Source: Nepenthes gracilis
Taxonomy: Eukaryota; Streptophyta; Magnoliopsida; Caryophyllales; Nepenthaceae
Reading direction: 5' to 3'
Assembly (NCBI GenBank): GCA_033239525.1
Contig: BSYO01000025.1
Coordinates: forward strand, 9,086,001-9,150,000
Length of the DNA stretch: 64,000 nt
The number at the start of each line of letters is the position of its first letter. The first letter of the stretch is position 1. Shown here piece after piece: positions 58,040-64,000 of the stretch. The translations under genes and the position numbers were made by a program. Below the pieces are notes generated by a model, which ran no database searches, was not told the DNA's origin, and saw only the letters and a list, made by a program, of their open reading frames with translations.

Positions 58040-59231
58040 AGGACAAAAACTCATACTGTCAATATGAATTATAAATTTCTTTGGTAGTAAATATTTTATT
58101 AATAGATTTATAATTATAAGTTTAGTATTAATATGCTTTATTAGCACATTTTATTTTTAAAATTTACTTTTAACAATAAGATATTCAACTTTTATATATT
58201 TAGCATCCTTTAAATACTTACTATTTTTTTAAAAAAATTACTATAAAATTATTATAATAAATTTTTAACGTTTTGGCTATATTATTGACAATTTCAAGCA
58301 TTGAAATAAAATTTTGGATTCACAATGTATATATAATGGTTTCAAAGTATGCATAAACTCCAATTCCATTATGGATATAGCAATTATAGATTACATCACA
58401 CTCTTTCATAAAATTGTTCCTCCAACTAAAAGAAAAATATATACACATGGATTTTCTGGTATTTATATATTTAGTATCATTTGAATTTAAATACCTTACC
58501 ACCTTTAAATAATCTGATTTCATATAAGTAAACATGTAGTTTTTAGTTCATTATAAATTTCATTATTTTCTTTATAATTTTGCAGTGATCTATAAAGGGG
58601 TTGTTTTGGTATTTTCTGAGTATATCATCCAAGAAACTTACATTTGATTTAGTATAATTTTGTATATATATCAAATTTCCTACAATAAATGTATAATAAG
58701 TTTTCTTCTTTTGATTTTGTTCCCATTTATTTTGTAAATATAATATTAAATTAAATTTATCACCTTTTTAAATTTAAAAAATATTTATTGTATAATTCTA
58801 CATTTTAAAGCACTCTAAAGTTTTCTTGATATGTTTTTCTTAAGACAATCTTAATAATTCATGTGATATGTCTCAAAATTTTTTATTTTTATCATATAAG
58901 TTATCTACCCATATTTTTCATATTAAATTTTTTAAAAAAATAACCCTTAGTCTCATATAATAATCTAAGATAATTGCTTATAAGTAATATATCATCAATA
59001 TAAAAAATTAAAAATATAAATGAACTCTCACAAACTTTCAAGTATATGTATCAATCAATGGTATTTTTTACAAAACTAAATAATAATATGATATGAAACT
59101 TAATGTATCATTATTATGAGACTTGTTTAAGTCAATATATTAATTTATTTAATTTGCAAGCTAAATTCTCTTGTTCATCAACTAAGAATCTTTTAGGTTG
59201 TCTATATAAATCTTTTCATCTAAGTTACTAA
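58040..59231 (-). pseudogene. Decayed Ty1/copia RT and RNase H (copia-4), truncated
   Basis: Minus-strand blocks, in order: an RT start like NLDEKIYIDNLKDS (about 59180-59225), a broken Y-V-D-D-I-L-L region (about 58985-59020), a YETKGYFFKKFNMKNMG-like block (about 58895-58965), RNase H start DTKYINTRKSMCIYF with SFSWRNNFMKE (about 58400-58480), and IKHINTKLIIINLLIK (about 58100-58150). Stops and frameshifts fill the gaps and base composition is very AT-rich. It is truncated on its 5' side by the Tat-2 LTR at 59232. Confidence 0.65.
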
Positions 59232-60194
59232 TGGGAACGGCCTAGGAACCAAGCCCACAAATGGAGGAAGGGCCCATAGGGTAGTGGCCCATGGCACGAC
59301 CTCGCAAAGGCTCGAGACCAAGTAGTGGAGTGGTCAACTTGGGCAAGTCAACCGAAGACCAATTGGTTGGAAACGGGCAATGAGGGCCAACTTGCAGAGC
59401 CGTGCGAGCATGTGCAAAAAACTTACCATAATCGCCTCAAATAGCTTAACAGATAATCCTTGAATATTGCCTACGATCATGCAATCTCTGCCAGAACGGC
59501 AACATCAACTTAATAGATCTCTTCTAATAGTAACTATCGTAACCACCACATCCATATTGCTGTAAAGAATGAAGGAATCCTCCCAACTGACCATGATTGC
59601 CATAATCAGCCTCAGCAATGGTTGAGATAGCTCAACGGATCTATGCAGGAAGCTGTCACCAGCTATGAGACCTAAGGAAGCTAGAACCACCTCCATTAGC
59701 TATAAATATCCCCTTACCTCTACAGACAAGGGGACGACATCATCACAAACCATAAAAAGCGAGCACAACTAAGTGAAAAGCAACCCTATGCACTCGAGCG
59801 CACCACTATCTCTAAACTGCTCCCCATTGGGCGTACCTCTATCTCTAAATTGCTCCCCGTCGAACGCAACTCTGTTTCTAAACCACTTCCTATCGAGCGC
59901 ATCAAACGAAGCTCAGGATTCTAGACCTCATTCAATCCCCACACTCGTACATCTTCAGTGCATATCTCTCACATCCTCATATTTTTCTATATGTTGAGAA
60001 AGATTTCATACTTGAGTGTTGAATCATATATTGAGGATCGAGTCTCGTTAATCATCTGACTTCTTATTTGTTAGTTGTGGCATGTAAGATCCAAATTTAC
60101 AGTAACGGAGATTGGATTCACTTTAATTCGACCCATCGTGGAAGATTAAGTAGTTCTTTAATCCTTACGATAATCTGGATCTAAGAACATATCA
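59232..60194 (+). repeat. Tat-2 5' LTR
   Basis: 963 bp, TGGGAACGGCCTAGG to AACATATCA. A TATA box (ctataaatatcccc) is at about 59700. A ctctaaa(c/t)(t/c)gctcccc-type motif repeats about three times at 59810-59890. Confidence 0.85.
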
Positions 60195-60211
60195 TTGGTG
60201 CTATCTATGGA
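60195..60211 (+). other. Tat-2 primer-binding site
   Basis: TTGGTGCTATCTATGGA, a decayed TTGGCGCCGTCTGTGGG, immediately after the LTR. Confidence 0.75.
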
Positions 60212-60830
60212 AGCAAACATGGTCAACATCAGGGCTCAAGCTAGTGCTTCAACTAAGGATGTCACCTTCCGTGGCGACGACCCCTCCGCGGGTAGTCATG
60301 TGGGATAGCAACTGAGACGTTTCAAGCAAGTGCTCACCGCCTAGATAGATACCATATCCTAAATGCTTCAGATCCTCTATGCATGCCAGGGTGAGTAGAG
60401 GCCGAGGGCTCCTTCCTCCGCTGCCCACATTGCGGCTTCAAAATGAAAGAATTAGAGGAAGAAGTAGTTGACCGAATAGATGCAATGGCTTGACGACCTC
60501 AAAGTCCGATCGGCTTTGAGTGATAGGGGCCGATCGTAGCTAGAGAACCGATTTAGTCATGGGAGACGGGATGAAACCTTAGACAATGTCACATTAGAAA
60601 TGAAGGAAGTCACATTAGAAATGTACCCAAAGATAATATCTTGAATGCTCAAGTTCCTAATAGCTAATCTATCTTCAGCCTACAATGTCATATTGGGATG
60701 GTCCTACTTGGTTGCATTTGAAGTAGTGACATTGATCCTACATTTAAAGATGAAGTTCATTACAGCATGTGGAGTTAAAGAGGTCCTAAGCGACCAAATC
60801 ACCGGTTGAACATACTACTTATTTCAAGTC
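60212..60830 (+). pseudogene. Tat-2 gag start fused to PR-RT linker
   Basis: After the primer site a short gag-start region with stops runs to about 60620. Then the translation reads NLSSAYNVILGWSYL and LHLKMKFITACGVKEVLSDQ (about 60665-60800), the same linker seen in Tat-1 at 22211-22567. The gag core, zinc knuckle and protease (well over 1 kb in Tat-1) are absent. The 15-mer gtcacattagaaatg occurs twice, at about 60587 and 60608, next to the join. Confidence 0.65.
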
Positions 60831-61013
60831 AATCAGGTGATTGTGGATCAGTCGATTGAGAAATTTGACCTCTGAGATGAAACAACCTTATAGCAAGGTC
60901 AGCTCGACAAGTCAATTAACTAAATCTCACTAGATCTGAATGAACTCAAGAAATGCATACAGATTGGGGACTCTCTATCGGGTCAACTGTGTGAACAGCT
61001 AATGACAAATCCT

Positions 61014-61900
61014 TAACATAATTCAGACTTGTTTGCATTGACTCCGGTAGACATGTTGGGAATTTTGACTAAGGTAATTGTCCACTGGTTGGATCTTGAC
61101 CTAGAATATAAACTGATCCAGATAGAAATGAAGGAACCACTCCATGAAAAAACTGATTGCCATGAGAGGAAAAGTAAGAAAGTTTCTTGATGCAGGCTTG
61201 ATAATGGAAGTTTAATATCTGGATTAGCTGTCAATATAGTTCTCATTAAGAAAAGTAATGAAAAATGACGGATGTGTGTCAATTTCATCAATATAGGTAA
61301 ATCATGTCCAAAAGACAATTTTCTATTACCAAAAATTGATTTGCTAGTTGACTCAAAATTTGGGCATAAGTTATTAAGTTTTATGGATGCCTATTTAGGG
61401 TACAACCATACTTGGATGAGTCTCGAGGATGAAGAGATCACCTCCTTTATTATTGACTAGGGAACGTACAGTTACAAAGTTATGCACTTTCATTTAAAGA
61501 ACACAGAAGCGACATACTAGATTCTAATAAATAAAACATTCGATGCACAAATCAAAATGAATATAGAAGTATATGTGGATAGCATACTCATCAAAAGTAT
61601 AATAGTCGATGACCATATTTGTGACCTAGGTAAAGTTTTCATGGTGTTTTAAGCATATTGAATGAAGTCAAATTCAACAAAGTACGTGTTTGGAGTAATT
61701 TTTAGAAAGTTCCTTGAGTTTATAGTGTCTTATCGGGGGATTGAAGCTAACCATGAGAAAATAAAAGTAATCATGGATATGGATTCACCTAAAACTGTAA
61801 AGGAAGTTTAAAGGTTAATCGGGAAGACTCATAGTATTATCTTGATTTCTGACAAAATTCATAGGGAATATCTTTCTTTCTTCAAGGTACTCGAGAGGAA
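61014..61900 (+). pseudogene. Tat-2 reverse transcriptase
   Basis: MCVNFINIGKSCPKDNFLLP and LVDSKFGHKLLSFMDAYLGY (about 61272-61395) parallel Tat-1. The Y-V-D-D block reads NIEVYVDSILIKS (about 61561-61600), with the second aspartate replaced by serine. Stops occur around it. Confidence 0.85.
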
Positions 61901-62310
61901 CTAAGTAAACGGTTTTAAATAGATGAAGGACTGTCAGTCAACCTTTCAAGAACTAAAGGAATACTTTACCAACCCTTAACTTTTGTTTTCTCCAAAAGAA
62001 GGTGAGGAGTTATACCTTTATCTGACTAGATCCGATACAATGCTAACCTTGGTCATGGTTAGGCAAGAGTCTAAGGTACAATGAGCGGTCTATTATATCA
62101 GTAAAACGTTGACAAACACTGAGGCTCATTACTCGTATGCTGAAAGGATCGCACTAGCACTGGTTTACTCCGCCAGAAAGCTATGACCGTACTTCCAAGC
62201 TTATAAAATCATCATCCTAACTAATCAACTATTGAAGGAGATCCTGTAGAAACTCAAAGTGTTTGAATAATTGATAAAACAGACTATTAAATTAGGTGAG
62301 CTTGATATAG
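61901..62310 (+). pseudogene. Tat-2 RNase H
   Basis: QSTFQELKEYFTNP and KEGEELYLYLTRSD are at about 61935-62035, and YYISKTLTNTEAHYSYAERI at about 62090-62150. All match the gypsy RNase H order. Stops interrupt. Confidence 0.8.
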
Positions 62311-62800
62311 AATTCTGAGCATGACCGCTATAAAAGGTCAAACCCTCGCTGATTTTATATTTATAACGATGACCCCAATTCCAGGTGATCTTGAGAAGCA
62401 TGAAACCTTCGTCAGTGTGAAGAGGTGCCAACGTGGATCTTACACATAAATGATTCATTTTCTCAATCAGGGAATAAACTTGGTGTGATCTTGAGAATTT
62501 CGGATGGGTCAAAGATAAAATTTTTAATGACACTCAAATTTTGACCATAAATAACGTCGTTGAATATGAAACCTTATTGGCTAGACTTAAACTAGTGAAG
62601 GAATGTTTAGCTAGAAGCCTAAATGTTCATAGTGATTCAAAGCTAATTGTCAATTAGGTAGTCAAGAATTTTGAGGTGCCTAGTATATTACTTATAAAAT
62701 ATCTTGCTAGAGTAAATAGCCTGATTGAGTCATTTGACAAAGTAGAAATGTTCAACATCCCAAGGTAAGACAATTGGGAGGTGGATTAGCTAGCAAAAGT
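62311..62800 (+). pseudogene. Tat-2 second (archaeal-type) RNase H
   Basis: INNVVEYETLLARLKLVKEC and HSDSKLIVN (about 62545-62660) match the corresponding Tat-1 domain. It starts after the KGQTLADFI block at about 62330-62360. Confidence 0.8.
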
Positions 62801-62879
62801 GGCAGTGATTGGGAGCCTTAAGTAATATGCTAGAGAGATGAGAGAAATTCTCATGATCCTAAGTGTAAAAGTCACAAAA

Positions 62880-63353
62880 GAGGAGATGCTTCAAATATCA
62901 AATAACAATACTTGGATAACTTTATATGGAAAGTACCCTAAAGAAGGCCTTTTGTCAAAAAATCTAAAAGAAGCTAGGTGCATAAAAAGACAGTAGGCTG
63001 GCACACTCTCATGGATAGAAAATTGTATCGAAGAGGGTACTTTGCTCCTTACATGCGGTGTTTGATACCAATCGAATCTGATTAAACATTGAAAAAAGTG
63101 CATCCTAAAATTTTTGGATCACATGTTGGGGTAAGAACCTAACATTTAAAGTCATGTAGCAAGACTACTATTAGCTCAAGATAAAGAGAAACATTACGGA
63201 GTTCATAAAGAAAAGATCCACGGAGTTCATAAAGAAATGTCACCCTACCCATTTCTTAATGGGAGCAATATAGGCCAATTACTCATTTATTTAGAAAAAG
63301 TTCATCAACTCACATAGACTACTTTTACGAAATGGGTGGAGGCCTATGCTATA
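62880..63353 (+). pseudogene. Tat-2 integrase, N-terminal part
   Basis: NTWITLYGKYPKEGLLSKNL and KEARCIKRQ (about 62908-62995) match the Tat integrase linker. TTFTKWVEAYAI (63318-63353) is the YFTKWVEAEA core block. Similarity stops abruptly after that. Confidence 0.75.
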
Positions 63354-63660
63354 GTGTCCCCATTTGATTGGGGAGGGGGGAGCGCTCGCATGGACATATT
63401 AGACCCGTTTTGGGGACGGTTATTGCTAGGAATAAAACCATGAGGATAGAAAAACGCCCGTGAAGTTCTCATAGGTTCGTTCTCCCATAGACAATATCTA
63501 CACGCGGGTCCACCGAAATGGTATGGGGGCCTATGCACTGGGCCTTCAAGGGGTGGACGTGTGAGGAAGAATAACCGAGTGGAACCTCCCACATTCGAGA
63601 CGCGTTTTTCATCTGTCAGGAACAAGCCGTGATCTGTAGGTTTTGTAAATTTGGAAGGTT
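63354..63660. mobile_element. LTR-like insert inside Tat-2 integrase
   Basis: A GC-richer stretch unlike its surroundings. The wording cccgttttggggacggtt...ctaggaataaaaccatgagg...gacaatatct resembles the 3' part of the Tekay-type solo LTR at 7080-7200 (gggggcccgtgagggtctgctaggaacaaaaccgtgagg...gacaatatc). The ends are not precise and no TSD was found. Confidence 0.45.
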
Positions 63661-63719
63661 TTTTGAAGCCATAATGACAATATCTACAAAGCCCAATTTA
63701 CTAAGTAATACCAAACAAA

Positions 63720-64000
63720 ACACATGTTTGCAAATTTAGGAATAAAGCCATAATGACCAACTACGAAGTTTCGGTAATAGATTCACCACGTTTCCATGTT
63801 TAGATGAATGATATATCTCTTGTCCATGAAGTGATGAATGACAAACCTTACCGAACCTTACTATATGAGTTGAAAACAAAGCTAGAGGATGCAATGGGCT
63901 CTTAGGTAGTCAAGCTACCCTTTGTATTGTTATCCTACCGGATGAACCCAGGGAACTAATATGAAAAATGCCATTCAACTTGTGTTATAAGATAGAGGCG
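63720..64000 (+). pseudogene. Tat-2 integrase, later core (continues beyond window)
   Basis: YRTLLYELKTKLEDAMGS, then VVKLPFVLLSYRMNPGN (about 63858-63960), equals the NRTLL-GLKTRLE-AKG-WV-ELP-VLW-YRTTPR block of Tat integrases and of Tat-1 near 19440-19500. Runs off the window. Confidence 0.75.

Larger units (their letters stand above)
59232..64000 (+). mobile_element. Tat-lineage Ty3/gypsy element (Tat-2), partial in window
   Basis: The 5' LTR (59232-60194) is followed by a Tat primer site and a polyprotein region in the order gag start, PR-RT linker, RT, RNase H, archaeal-type RNase H, INT. It runs off the right end of the window, so the 3' LTR and TSD are not visible. Most of gag and PR is missing. 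It is related to but distinct from Tat-1. All modules contain stops. Confidence 0.85.

Noticed and set aside
1..64000. Search for CRISPR arrays, bacterial operons, tRNA and rRNA genes
   Set aside because: None seen; the window is plant nuclear DNA. Repeats present are LTRs, microsatellites and short tandem units.

Overview
This is nuclear DNA of a flowering plant, probably pericentromeric or otherwise repeat-rich. The evidence is one intron-rich plant gene and a dense, nested set of degenerate plant LTR retrotransposons (Tork-type Ty1/copia, Tat-type and Tekay-type Ty3/gypsy) with tRNA-iMet or Tat-type primer sites and 5-bp target-site duplications (TSDs). I see no bacterial, organellar, rRNA, tRNA or CRISPR features. 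Nothing in the sequence fixes the species.

Layout. 0.5-1.0 kb: a copia remnant. 2.06-13.06 kb (minus): the only host gene I can support, a START-like (SRPBCC) lipid-binding protein gene of about ten exons. Splice phases agree throughout, except for one extra base in a homopolymer in exon 7. Its 5.8-kb intron 7 holds a hAT-type MITE with a perfect 8-bp TSD, a Tork-type solo LTR split by a 2.2-kb Tekay-type solo LTR with a perfect TSD, and another copia solo LTR. Intron 4 holds a LINE endonuclease fragment. 14.4-15.5 kb: a Tat-family solo LTR with a perfect TSD. 15.8-34.05 kb: a Tat-lineage gypsy element (minus, TSD ggtat) with gag, PR, RT, RNase H, a second archaeal-type RNase H and INT. It also carries an antisense accessory ORF region. 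Its 5' LTR is split by an 8.5-kb Tekay-like element.

35.29-40.85 kb: a Tork-type copia element (minus) with no visible TSD. 41.47-47.14 kb: a second copia (plus) with an internal tandem duplication in RT. 49.06-54.97 kb: a third copia (minus). The outer third of its right LTR is an interleaved mosaic of LTR sequence and sequence copied from the opposite flank, most simply a consensus artefact from mixing filled-site and empty-site reads. 57.6-59.23 kb: a very decayed copia 3' half (minus), cut by the LTR of a second Tat-type gypsy (plus, 59.23 kb to the window end). That element lacks most of gag and PR and has its integrase interrupted by foreign LTR-like sequence.

Every retroelement has stops, frameshifts or altered catalytic motifs, so none looks autonomous. 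Four solo LTRs against five partial or full elements show that LTR-LTR recombination has been active here. I did not find a new gene system. The observations most worth checking are the chimeric LTR, the frameshifted START gene, and the antisense ORF in the Tat element.
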